In this document: positions 1 to 5,509 of the stretch, in pieces
How positions within the stretch are numbered: the stretch's first letter is position 1
How the letters are laid out: each line of letters starts with the position of its first letter
DNA from: CAZBSE01 sp964561115
GTDB lineage: Bacteria > Actinomycetota > Humimicrobiia > Humimicrobiales > Humimicrobiaceae
Direction of reading: 5' to 3'
Length of the DNA stretch: 5,509 bases
Assembly: GCA_964561115.1 (NCBI GenBank)
Contig: CAZLOE010000046.1
Location: forward strand, 1-5,509
The notes under the pieces: generated by a model
Told to the model about the DNA's origin: nothing
Database searches by the model: none
What the model saw: the letters and a program-made list of their open reading frames with translations, nothing else
Position numbers and translations under genes: made by a program

Positions 1-1058
1 GTGTCGTGGCTGCAGGAAGCCAGCTCTCTATACTTATTCTGTCCGGGAAGCCATGCTTCAAGATCATATTTTTTGGAATTAGGAGTGCCGATATCTCCTG
101 TGCACATATTTACCATTCTGTAATGAAATCCCAATCCCTGCATGATCTCTTCCAGAATACTCTTTAATCCTTCATATTCCTCCCACGATTTCTCAGGGTG
201 GGAAAAAATAAACATCTCAATCTTATCAAACTGATGAACTCTAAACATCCCTCCTAAATCTTTACCATAAGTACCGGCTTCTCTTCTAAAACAGGTAGAA
301 AAAGCAGTGTACTTTAAAGGAAGAGAGCCCACATCTAAAAACTCCTCACTATGATAGGCACATAACGGGACTTCAGATGTTCCGATTAAAAATAAGTCAT
401 CAAGTTCAGTCTTATAATACTGTGTTTTTTCTACCGGTAAAAAACCTGTGCCGTACATCGCCTTTTCTTTTACTAAAAATGGCGGCAGTAAGGGCGTGAA
501 GCCTTTTTTGATCAAAATCTTTAAGACATATTGGATCAAAGCCAGTTCCAATATAACTGCCTCATTCTTTAAGAAAACAAACCTTGAACCAGAAATTTTT
601 GCAGCTCTGTTTTCGTCTAAGATATCAAGTTTTACTCCAAGGTCTATGTGGTTTTTGGGTTTAAAATCAAATTCAGGTTTACTGCCAAAATATGATTGAA
701 CTACATTGCCGCTCTCATCTTTTCCCACGGGAGTAGTGCTGTGTGATAGATTAGGATATTTTGAAAAATGAATTAAAAACTTTTCCTCTATGTCCTTGAG
801 CCTGGTCTCTAACTTCTTCAAATCATCATTTATTTTTTTCATCTGATTGATTTTCTTATCCCTCTCATCTCCTTTAAGCGAAGGTATTATTTTTGAAGCA
901 TTATTTTTATCGGATCTCAGCTTATCTACCTCTAATATAAGATTCCTTCTCTCCATGTCCAGCTCAATACCGGTGCTGACATCGATTTTTAAACCTCTAT
1001 TTTTTATTTCTTTTTCAAAAATTTTGGGACTTTTTCTGAATAGTTCTAAATCAATCAT
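1..1058 (-). CDS. serS: Seryl-tRNA synthetase, 3' end cut off by the window edge
   Basis: This gene encodes a cytosolic class II aminoacyl-tRNA synthetase that activates serine with ATP and charges tRNA-Ser (and tRNA-Sec where present). The frame is open for 352 codons from the ATG at 1058 to the left edge, without a stop or frameshift. Residues about 30-95 form the charged N-terminal coiled-coil arm that grips the tRNA long variable arm. The catalytic domain follows with MYGTGFLP (201-208), the serine-binding TSE (227-229), the motif 2 core CFRREAGTYGKD (256-267) and HQFDKIEMF (275-283), and RELASCS (344-350). Bacterial SerRS is usually about 420-430 residues, so some 70 residues including motif 3 lie outside. 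The start is supported by a GGGAAG ribosome site in the 14-base gap after pheA, which suggests co-transcription. The cut is at the window edge, with no sign of a broken gene. Confidence 0.96.
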   Translation of the reverse strand, partial: MIDLELFRKSPKIFEKEIKNRGLKIDVSTGIELDMERRNLILEVDKLRSDKNNASKIIPSLKGDERDKKINQMKKINDDLKKLETRLKDIEEKFLIHFSKYPNLSHSTTPVGKDESGNVVQSYFGSKPEFDFKPKNHIDLGVKLDILDENRAAKISGSRFVFLKNEAVILELALIQYVLKILIKKGFTPLLPPFLVKEKAMYGTGFLPVEKTQYYKTELDDLFLIGTSEVPLCAYHSEEFLDVGSLPLKYTAFSTCFRREAGTYGKDLGGMFRVHQFDKIEMFIFSHPEKSWEEYEGLKSILEEIMQGLGFHYRMVNMCTGDIGTPNSKKYDLEAWLPGQNKYRELASCSHD

Positions 1059-1072
1059 TTACACTTCCCGTT

Positions 1073-1921
1073 TTAAATATTATCTGTCCATTTAGGATAT
1101 GAACCTAAGATTTTTACCAGATATACACCCCTCCTGAGGACTTCAATGGCTTCAAAGACATTTTTATCATGCAGATGGCCATCCAGATCTATCATAAATA
1201 CATAATCTCCAAGATTCTTTTTGGCAGGTCTGGATTCCAACCGGGTCAGATTGATATCCCTCTGGGCAAATTCCTTTAATATATTATACAGGCTTCCAGG
1301 CCTGTCCTCTTTAAGAAAACACACCATTGAAGTCTTGTCACTGCCAGTTTTTGGCTGGATTCTATTCCCAATGAAAACAAATCTGGTCTTGTTATCCTTG
1401 TTGTCTTCAATATCACTCTCTATTATTTCAAGGTCATATATTTTTGCAGCAGTTTTTGTCCCTATTGCTGCAACATCATCATCTTCCTTCTTCAAAATTT
1501 TAACCGCTTCCGCAGTGCTGTTAGCAGCAATGATCTCAACCCCCTTCAGGTTGGCAGCTAAAAACTTCCTGCACTGGGCAGTTGCATGGGGATGAGATAT
1601 GATCCTTCGTATTTTACCAAGTTTGATTTTTTTCTTACCGATAAGGCTGTGCTTAACAGGAATAGTCACCTCTCCTATTATTTTTACCTCGCTTTCAAAT
1701 GTGAGGATGTCCAGAGTAATATTTACCGAACCTTCAATAGAATTTTCAATAGGGACCAATCCCTCATCAGCTTCCCCTCTATCCACACTTTTTATAACCT
1801 CTGTAACTGTGGGAAACGGCATTTTTTCTATCTGACTTACATCCCCGACAAATTTATCCAGTGCTTCCTCAGTAAATGTTCCTGGTGGTCCTAAGTATGC
1901 TATTTTTTTATTTACAACCAT
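1073..1921 (-). CDS. pheA: Prephenate dehydratase with C-terminal ACT domain
   Basis: This is a monofunctional prephenate dehydratase that converts prephenate to phenylpyruvate, the committed step to phenylalanine, in the cytosol. It has 282 residues, the normal size for the stand-alone enzyme without chorismate mutase. The catalytic domain (about 5-185) starts with IAYLGPPGTFTEEA and contains VPIENSIEGSV (56-66), HPHATAQCR (110-118) and the catalytic-motif TRF (179-181) inside NKTRFVFIG. The ACT domain (about 197-275) carries DRPGSLYNIL (206-215), in the place of the GALV motif, and LESRP (228-232), the phenylalanine-binding ESRP motif. Feedback inhibition by phenylalanine is therefore expected. 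The gene precedes serS by 14 bases, and a promoter candidate lies about 60-85 bases upstream. No clear Shine-Dalgarno sequence precedes the ATG, yet the protein aligns with the family from this Met. Confidence 0.97.
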   Translation of the reverse strand: MVVNKKIAYLGPPGTFTEEALDKFVGDVSQIEKMPFPTVTEVIKSVDRGEADEGLVPIENSIEGSVNITLDILTFESEVKIIGEVTIPVKHSLIGKKKIKLGKIRRIISHPHATAQCRKFLAANLKGVEIIAANSTAEAVKILKKEDDDVAAIGTKTAAKIYDLEIIESDIEDNKDNKTRFVFIGNRIQPKTGSDKTSMVCFLKEDRPGSLYNILKEFAQRDINLTRLESRPAKKNLGDYVFMIDLDGHLHDKNVFEAIEVLRRGVYLVKILGSYPKWTDNI

Positions 1922-1928
1922 ATCGAAA

Positions 1929-1966
1929 TTAAAAAATTTGATAATAAAAAAATACTTAAAAAATTT
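1929..1966. repeat. Direct repeat of an 11-base AT tract in the pheA leader
   Basis: TTAAAAAATTT (plus-strand reading) occurs at 1929-1939 and again at 1956-1966, 27 bases apart. Both copies lie in the untranslated leader inferred for pheA. The leader is U-rich on the mRNA, contains no obvious hairpin and no leader peptide rich in Phe codons, so I see no attenuator. The repeat may only reflect low complexity. Confidence 0.45.
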
Positions 1967-1977
1967 ATCGATTAAAA

Positions 1978-2006
1978 ATAATATAAAACAAAATAAGCTT
2001 TTACAA
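1978..2006 (-). promoter_or_regulatory. Putative sigma-70-type promoter of pheA-serS
   Basis: On the minus strand TTGTAA (2006-2001) and TATTAT (1983-1978) are separated by exactly 17 bases. This matches the -35/-10 consensus at four and five of six positions. Transcription would start near 1971, giving a leader of about 50 bases before the pheA ATG. The site lies just after the stop of the M23 gene. The surroundings are extremely AT-rich, so chance matches are possible. Confidence 0.5.
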
Positions 2007-2018
2007 GTTAGATCTTAG

Positions 2019-2984
2019 TTATGGCAGAAAATCCTCTGGATTATTAGGAACACCATCAACTAAAACTTCATAGTGCAGGTGAGGTCCCGTACTGTTTCCT
2101 GTGTTTCCCATGGTAGCAATTAAATCACCTTTACTGACTTCATCTCCTACCTCTACATAAATCTTGCTGAGATGAGCATATACGGTACTATAACTGGCAT
2201 CATAAAGACCTGGTCCATGATAGATGACTACCTTTCGTCCATAGCTTCCGTGCCATCCCGAATAAATGACTACCCCGCTTGCAGTTGTCTGTATATTGGT
2301 ACCCACGCTGTTTGCAATGTCCAGCCCCTTATGTCTGTGACCGCCTCTCCATGCCCAGAATCTTGAGGTAAGCATTCCCCAAGTGGGCCACATATCGGGA
2401 GTGTGTTCCTTCAGGTATAAATGGTCTTCCATATCCTGCTTATCCTGGGAGAGCACGTCGGATAATCCAGGAGCCACTGCTAAAAGATTGTCCAATAACG
2501 CGTCTATATCATCAAGCTCCTGCTCCTGGTCACTGGTATAGTAATAGACCTCATTTGGGTCTTCTTCTAATTCAACATCAGAACTCAAATCTGTAGTATA
2601 AACTGCTACCTCTTCCCCATACCCGCCTTCTCCAGTTATATCTCTTACCATCTGGTCAAGTTCTTCTACCTCTTCCATGTAGCTTTCCAGGATTTTTGTT
2701 TTGGTCTCAATTTCTTTGGTCTTCTTTGCAAGATTTGCCAGCTCTACTTCTTTATAGTTGACCTTATACTCCACTCTTTCAAGCTCGGCTATTTTCTCAT
2801 TTAATTTTTGACGGGTTACAAAGAGGTCTGAAACCAGAATAACTGCAGAAGCCAGGATTATTATAAATACGATAAATAATATTCTCAGGGTATTATGTGA
2901 GATCTTTACTTTTCTTACTCTGGATTTAGCATCCGAAAAGAATAATAAAGTAAAAGATTTATTCTTTTTTTCCTCCATAATCAA
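2019..2984 (-). CDS. Membrane-anchored M23 (LytM-type) metallopeptidase
   Basis: This is a probable zinc endopeptidase acting on peptidoglycan cross-bridges or stems outside the membrane. It has 321 residues. A short basic cytoplasmic tail with FTLLFFSDAKSRVRKVKIS (11-29) is followed by one membrane helix (about 33-55). Next come a charged coiled coil (about 57-115), a strongly acidic linker (about 118-187) and a C-terminal M23 domain (about 200-321). The active-site set is complete: HKGLD (H218, D222) and HLH (H302, H304), with H271 in YAHLS. H218, D222 and H304 should bind zinc, with H271 and H302 catalytic. The GNTGNSTGPHLHYEV block is textbook M23. The longest frame starts at TTG 2984; an ATG at 2978 is equally plausible and costs two residues, and neither has a strong ribosome site. 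The gene stands alone, with 146 bases upstream and 97 downstream. Such proteins act in wall remodelling or division; the precise role is not visible. Confidence 0.93.
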   Translation of the reverse strand: MIMEEKKNKSFTLLFFSDAKSRVRKVKISHNTLRILFIVFIIILASAVILVSDLFVTRQKLNEKIAELERVEYKVNYKEVELANLAKKTKEIETKTKILESYMEEVEELDQMVRDITGEGGYGEEVAVYTTDLSSDVELEEDPNEVYYYTSDQEQELDDIDALLDNLLAVAPGLSDVLSQDKQDMEDHLYLKEHTPDMWPTWGMLTSRFWAWRGGHRHKGLDIANSVGTNIQTTASGVVIYSGWHGSYGRKVVIYHGPGLYDASYSTVYAHLSKIYVEVGDEVSKGDLIATMGNTGNSTGPHLHYEVLVDGVPNNPEDFLP

Positions 2985-3014
2985 ATAACTCTAAAAATAA
3001 AAATTTGATATACC

Positions 3015-3020
3015 ATTATA
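3015..3020 (-). promoter_or_regulatory. Putative -10 box for the M23 peptidase gene
   Basis: A perfect TATAAT lies on the minus strand 31-36 bases before the TTG start and 37-42 before the ATG. At 17 bases upstream only TTTTCC is found, a poor -35 match, so the promoter may need an activator. The TGTWAH hexamers further upstream (3073-3099) are candidates for such control. Confidence 0.4.
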
Positions 3021-3072
3021 ACCGATAAATCTAATATGGAAAACCCCCTATCAAAGTTTCTCCTTTAAAACG

Positions 3073-3099
3073 ATTACAAAATATGTAACAGCCATTACA
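3073..3099 (-). promoter_or_regulatory. Cluster of three TGTWAH hexamers upstream of the M23 gene
   Basis: Reading the minus strand, TGTAAT (3099-3094), TGTTAC (3090-3085) and TGTAAT (3078-3073) follow one another in the same direction. The gaps are three and six bases, so the outer pair is 21 bases apart, about two helical turns. The WalR consensus known from Firmicutes is TGTWAH-N5-TGTWAH, and WalR controls wall hydrolase genes including M23 enzymes. The hexamers fit, but the spacing does not fit exactly. The cluster lies 53-79 bases before the -10 box, a position usual for an activator. Binding is inferred only. Confidence 0.35.
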
Positions 3100-3130
3100 A
3101 ATATAACATCCCAAAAGCTCAAGTCTGTTT

Positions 3131-4156
3131 TTATTCTTCCATCATAAATTTGTATTTAGCTGTATTGTTAGTCATAAGCACCTCATCAGGTACAGGACCA
3201 GCGGTTATCTCAAGCTCACATTTTCTTCCTGGATAAGCGGTAAATCCTGATAATGTCACCACCTTCTGTTCGGAAGGATTAATAGAGTTTATAACATATT
3301 TTTCTTCTTCAGAGATATTATCCTGTGTCATATATTTCATGATAACATCCACATCATTTTCTATAACATTACCCTGATTCTCTATCTTTATAGCTATAGT
3401 TATTTCAGAGCCCTTAGCTATTATCCGGTAATCCCCCTGCACATTTATCTGCGGTGGATCAAATTCTATACTCTCATCAATAACTGCTACACCCCTTCTC
3501 TCCTGAAGCCCGGACACAGCTTTTATTTCAGAGATAAATGCCGTGACATTCTGGGTGTCGGTAAGATCTTTATCCTGCAGTATTTTTGAATCAATAATGG
3601 GAAGTTCAGATATTCCCAAAAGTTCTCCTGACTCTTCTAATTTATCCTGAAAATACAGGTAAATCTCATCACTCATAAACATATACAAAAAAGTATTTGT
3701 TATCTGCGCAGTAGAAATCTCCAGATCCAGATCCTCAAGCGCATTAAACAGGGCCGGCCTGAAATCTTCATAAGCTTTACTCCTGGTCTCGAATACCAGC
3801 TCTAAATATCCATGTGCAACATCAAAAAATTCCGGAGGTCTTAATTCTTTGCAGTTTGCTAAAATAACCTTGTTCTCTTCGATTATATCCAGAAGTTCAC
3901 TTTCTAAATCCTCACGGGACAGATTCTTTGCCTGTTCCAGAACATTAAAAAATTTATAAGAGACCCTGTTGGACTGCTGGACATATATAGATACTGAATT
4001 CACATAATTAGAGATAGTTAGCCTTTCTTCATCGCTTAGTTCCACTCTTCCCGCCTCACAGCTCCATAAACCGGAAAGCCAGCTTATAATAACCGCAGCA
4101 ATTATAATCATCATTATCAAAGTTATGATTATTTCTTTTCTTCCTCTTCTTTCCAA
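3131..4156 (-). CDS. Single-pass membrane protein with helical region and C-terminal CARDB-like domain, function unknown
   Basis: I do not recognise a named family for the whole 341-residue protein. A basic N-terminus (MERRGRKE) leads into one hydrophobic helix (about 9-31), so the rest should be extracytoplasmic. Residues about 40-190 look all-helical and amphipathic, with a central stretch LRPPEFFDVAHGYLELVFE (105-123). Residues about 235-338 resemble a CARDB-type Ig-like beta sandwich: a start at EFDPPQINV, then EITIAIKIENQGNVIENDVDV, a late GFTAYPGRKCELEI strand pair, and the typical ending DEVLMTNNTAKYKF. CARDB domains are usually adhesive or structural surface modules. No catalytic motif is visible. 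The start is TTG at 4156, five bases after a strong AGAAAGGA ribosome site. A good promoter lies upstream. The next gene encodes an M23 peptidase, suggesting an envelope role, but 146 bases separate them and each may be transcribed alone. Confidence 0.85.
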   Translation of the reverse strand: MERRGRKEIIITLIMMIIIAAVIISWLSGLWSCEAGRVELSDEERLTISNYVNSVSIYVQQSNRVSYKFFNVLEQAKNLSREDLESELLDIIEENKVILANCKELRPPEFFDVAHGYLELVFETRSKAYEDFRPALFNALEDLDLEISTAQITNTFLYMFMSDEIYLYFQDKLEESGELLGISELPIIDSKILQDKDLTDTQNVTAFISEIKAVSGLQERRGVAVIDESIEFDPPQINVQGDYRIIAKGSEITIAIKIENQGNVIENDVDVIMKYMTQDNISEEEKYVINSINPSEQKVVTLSGFTAYPGRKCELEITAGPVPDEVLMTNNTAKYKFMMEE

Positions 4157-4161
4157 AAATA

Positions 4162-4169
4162 TCCTTTCT
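4162..4169 (-). promoter_or_regulatory. Ribosome binding site that sets the TTG start of the CARDB-like gene
   Basis: AGAAAGGA on the minus strand ends five bases before the TTG at 4156-4154. No in-frame ATG lies near the beginning of the hydrophobic helix except after it has begun (Met15-16), so this site decides for the TTG. Confidence 0.7.
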
Positions 4170-4215
4170 GGTAAACATAAACTAAGATTTTAATCGGCGG
4201 TAAAGACTTAAATAC

Positions 4216-4244
4216 ATTATACAAACGAATATTACAAAACTCAA
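4216..4244 (-). promoter_or_regulatory. Sigma-70-type promoter of the CARDB-like gene
   Basis: TTGAGT (4244-4239), a 17-base spacer and a perfect TATAAT (4221-4216) lie on the minus strand immediately after the ychF stop codon (4248-4246). This is the best promoter in the window. Transcription would begin near 4209 and give a leader of about 50 bases. It argues that the envelope genes are not simply read through from ychF. Confidence 0.7.
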
Positions 4245-4245
4245 T

Positions 4246-5343
4246 TTATACACTGAATTTAAACAGGGCAACATCTCCATCTTTCATAATGTAATCTTTC
4301 CCCTCGCGGCGGACCAGACCTTTCTCCCTTGCGGCGGTATAAGAGCCGCCATCTATAAGAGTATGATAATCTATTATTTCAACACATATAAAACCTTTTT
4401 TAAAATCCGTATGGATCTTACCTGCGGCTTCAAGTGCAGTGGTGCCCTTCTTAACAGTCCATGCCCGTAATTCCGGAAGTTTTATAGTTAAAAAACTTAT
4501 GAGCCCTAAAAGCTTATAACACATTCTTATCAGCCTATCTATACCTGATACCGGAATTCCAAGTTCTTTCAAGAACAACTTTTTCTCATCCGGTTCAAGC
4601 TGCGATATTTCTTCTTCGATCTTTACACTTATTGATGTCACTTCGGACTTTTCCCTGGAAGCATATTTATAAAGGTTAAATACTGCAGTCAAACCATCTA
4701 TTTCCTTCCCTACATCAGATTCATCAATATTTGCAACATATATGATCGGCTTATAAGTCAATAGAAAAAGCTCCTCGATAATTGTTCTTTCTTTATCATT
4801 AAACTGCATATTCCTTACTGGAATACCTCTTTCCAATTCTGATTTTATTTTTTTCAGCAATTCACACTCATCCACATATTTCTTATCTCCGCTCTTCGCC
4901 ATTCTATTTGCTCTGTCAATCCTTTTTTCAACAGTTTCAAGATCTGCTAAAATCAATTCCATATCCACTACTTCAACATCCCTTATGGGTTCTATATCAC
5001 TATAGGTATGAGATACCTCTTCATCTTTAAAACACCTCACTACATGAATGATAGCATCAACTTCACGAATATGAGAAAGAAACTTGTTCCCAAGTCCCTC
5101 ACCCTTACTTGCACCCTCTACAAGCCCGGCAATATCTACAAATTCAACAGTAGCATGAGTAATTTTTTCCGGTTTGACAATCCGGGCTAATTTTTCCAAT
5201 CTTTCATCCGGAACAGCCACTATTGCAATATTCGGCTCTACAGTGCAAAAAGGGTAGTTTGAGGCTTCTGCTCCTGCAGCAGTCACCGCATTAAACAGAG
5301 TACTTTTACCCACATTTGGTAAACCTATTATTCCCAGCTTTAT
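4246..5343 (-). CDS. ychF: YchF/Ola1-family P-loop nucleotidase with TGS domain, apparent ATA start
   Basis: This universal ribosome-associated nucleotidase hydrolyses ATP rather than GTP in characterised members and is linked to translation and stress responses. Read from ATA 5343 it has 365 residues, the usual length, and begins (M)KLGIIGLPNVGKSTLFNAVT as family members do. The P-loop GLPNVGKS is at 7-14, switch II DIAGLVEGASKGEGLGNKF at 70-88, and the G4 equivalent is NIDE (205-208). NIDE in place of NKxD fits the relaxed base specificity of YchF. A charged helical insertion lies between them (about 120-180). The C-terminal TGS domain (about 280-365) includes RAWTVKKGTTALEAAGKIHTDF and ends EGKDYIMKDGDVALFKFSV. 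No ATG, GTG or TTG lies in frame between the upstream stop (5367-5365) and GTG 5313. Starting at that GTG would delete strand beta-1 and half the P-loop. Confidence 0.95.
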   Translation of the reverse strand: MKLGIIGLPNVGKSTLFNAVTAAGAEASNYPFCTVEPNIAIVAVPDERLEKLARIVKPEKITHATVEFVDIAGLVEGASKGEGLGNKFLSHIREVDAIIHVVRCFKDEEVSHTYSDIEPIRDVEVVDMELILADLETVEKRIDRANRMAKSGDKKYVDECELLKKIKSELERGIPVRNMQFNDKERTIIEELFLLTYKPIIYVANIDESDVGKEIDGLTAVFNLYKYASREKSEVTSISVKIEEEISQLEPDEKKLFLKELGIPVSGIDRLIRMCYKLLGLISFLTIKLPELRAWTVKKGTTALEAAGKIHTDFKKGFICVEIIDYHTLIDGGSYTAAREKGLVRREGKDYIMKDGDVALFKFSV

Positions 5344-5349
5344 TATTAT

Positions 5350-5361
5350 CTCCCTTCCCCC
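5350..5361 (-). promoter_or_regulatory. Strong Shine-Dalgarno sequence of ychF, pointing to an ATA start
   Basis: GGGGGAAGGGAG on the minus strand is the most GC-rich stretch in an otherwise AT-only region. Its AGGGAG core (5355-5350) ends six bases before ATA 5343-5341, the normal distance to an initiation codon. The distances to the alternatives CTG 5337 (12 bases) and ATA 5349 (none) are worse. Confidence 0.7.
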
Positions 5362-5410
5362 GATTTAAATATTATTTTCAACTGTATAATTTTAAGTTAT
5401 TATTAATAAA

Positions 5411-5459
5411 TATTATTTACCTATTATCATATATTAAAAGTATTATTTAATATTATCAT
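5411..5459. repeat. Imperfect direct repeat, about 20 bases with a 30-base period
   Basis: TATTATTTA followed by TATTATCAT occurs at 5411-5430, with CC between the halves, and again at 5441-5459, with A between them. The two copies are separated by ten bases. The 30-base offset puts them on the same DNA face, as a regulator site would be, but the words are low in complexity. Confidence 0.45.
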
Positions 5460-5482
5460 TACCTTAGAAGAAAGGGAATAAA

Positions 5483-5509
5483 TTGAAGTACAGAAGTATA
5501 ACAATAAGG
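5483..5509 (+). CDS. Possible 5' end of a divergent gene, cut by the window edge
   Basis: A plus-strand TTG at 5483 opens a frame of nine codons (M)KYRSITIR to the window edge. It is preceded by GAAGAAAGGG, whose AAGGG ends seven bases before the TTG. TTG starts with similar ribosome sites occur elsewhere in this window. The stretch is too short to say anything about the product, and the start itself is unproven. Confidence 0.4.

Larger units (their letters stand above)
5344..5482. other. AT-rich divergent intergenic region
   Basis: This spacer separates ychF from a probable divergent gene and must hold both promoters. A plus-strand TATAAT at 5385-5390 is the clearest -10 box, though no good -35 box stands 17 bases before it and it is about 90 bases from the plus-strand TTG. 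Several TATTAT-like words make further promoter calling unsafe. No RNA gene or terminator hairpin is apparent. Confidence 0.5.

Noticed and set aside
1..1058. serS as a truncated pseudogene
   Set aside because: The frame is open up to the window edge in the middle of the catalytic domain, so the cut is an artefact of the window.
448..1095. Plus-strand open frames at 448-699 and 847-1095
   Set aside because: They lie opposite serS, whose frame is unbroken and fully explained by family motifs. The products are low-complexity antisense readings.
1221..1894. Plus-strand open frames opposite pheA (1221-1595, 1586-1894, 1599-1835)
   Set aside because: They are antisense to a complete, well-recognised prephenate dehydratase and lack ribosome sites and family resemblance.
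1922..2018. Phe leader-peptide attenuator or T-box before pheA
   Set aside because: There is no run of Phe codons behind a start, no terminator hairpin and no T-box sequence. The leader is also too short for a T-box.
3081..3102. Inverted repeat TGTAA-N6-TTACA as a terminator after the CARDB-like gene
   Set aside because: The stem is five AT-rich pairs with mismatches beyond and no U-run after a GC stem. It is more like a protein-binding site.
4058..4156. Lipoprotein signal in the CARDB-like protein (LWSC ending at Cys33)
   Set aside because: Trp at position -2 does not fit the lipobox, and the helix is better read as a simple membrane anchor.
4246..5313. GTG at 5313 as the ychF start
   Set aside because: It lies inside the P-loop (the V of NVGKS) and would remove strand beta-1 and the GLPN half of the nucleotide-binding motif.
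5346..5381. Eleven-codon TTG-started reading frame just before ychF, ending in three successive TAA codons
   Set aside because: It has no ribosome site of its own, a composition expected from AT-rich DNA, and no sign of function. I kept it only as a possible alternative if the G5 run has lost a base.

Overview
The window is AT-rich bacterial chromosome. It carries five genes transcribed leftward (minus strand) and, at the right edge, the likely first codons of a rightward gene. Transcription order from right to left is ychF, a TTG-started membrane protein with a C-terminal CARDB/Ig-like domain, a membrane-anchored M23 peptidase, pheA, and serS, which runs off the left edge. All five show bacterial-type features. 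Canonical -10 boxes and a mix of ATG and TTG starts fit this. The phylum cannot be read from the sequence alone. The close pheA/serS linkage recalls the Actinobacteria, where both genes lie in one neighbourhood (for example in Mycobacterium), so a low-GC uncultured actinobacterial-like lineage is a guess and no more.

Right part (4157-5509): ychF encodes a complete universal P-loop ATPase/GTPase with a TGS domain. It has no ATG, GTG or TTG in a position that keeps the P-loop intact. A strong Shine-Dalgarno sequence sits six bases before an ATA codon exactly where the family's initiator Met is expected, so either AUA is the start or the sequence carries an error there. To its right is a very AT-rich divergent spacer with an imperfect repeat and a well-spaced SD plus TTG start on the plus strand.

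Middle (2019-4156): there are two cell-envelope genes. The first has one N-terminal membrane helix, a helical external region and a CARDB-like beta domain, and is of unknown function. The second is a bitopic M23 endopeptidase with a coiled coil, a very acidic linker and an intact LytM-type active site. Each appears to have its own promoter. The gap before the M23 gene holds three TGTWAH hexamers like the half-sites read by WalR-type regulators of wall hydrolases.

Left part (1-2018): pheA (prephenate dehydratase with ACT domain) and serS are 14 bases apart and probably form one transcript from a promoter in the AT-rich gap after the M23 gene. No mobile element, tRNA, rRNA, CRISPR or defence system is visible. 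No gap exceeds 300 bases.
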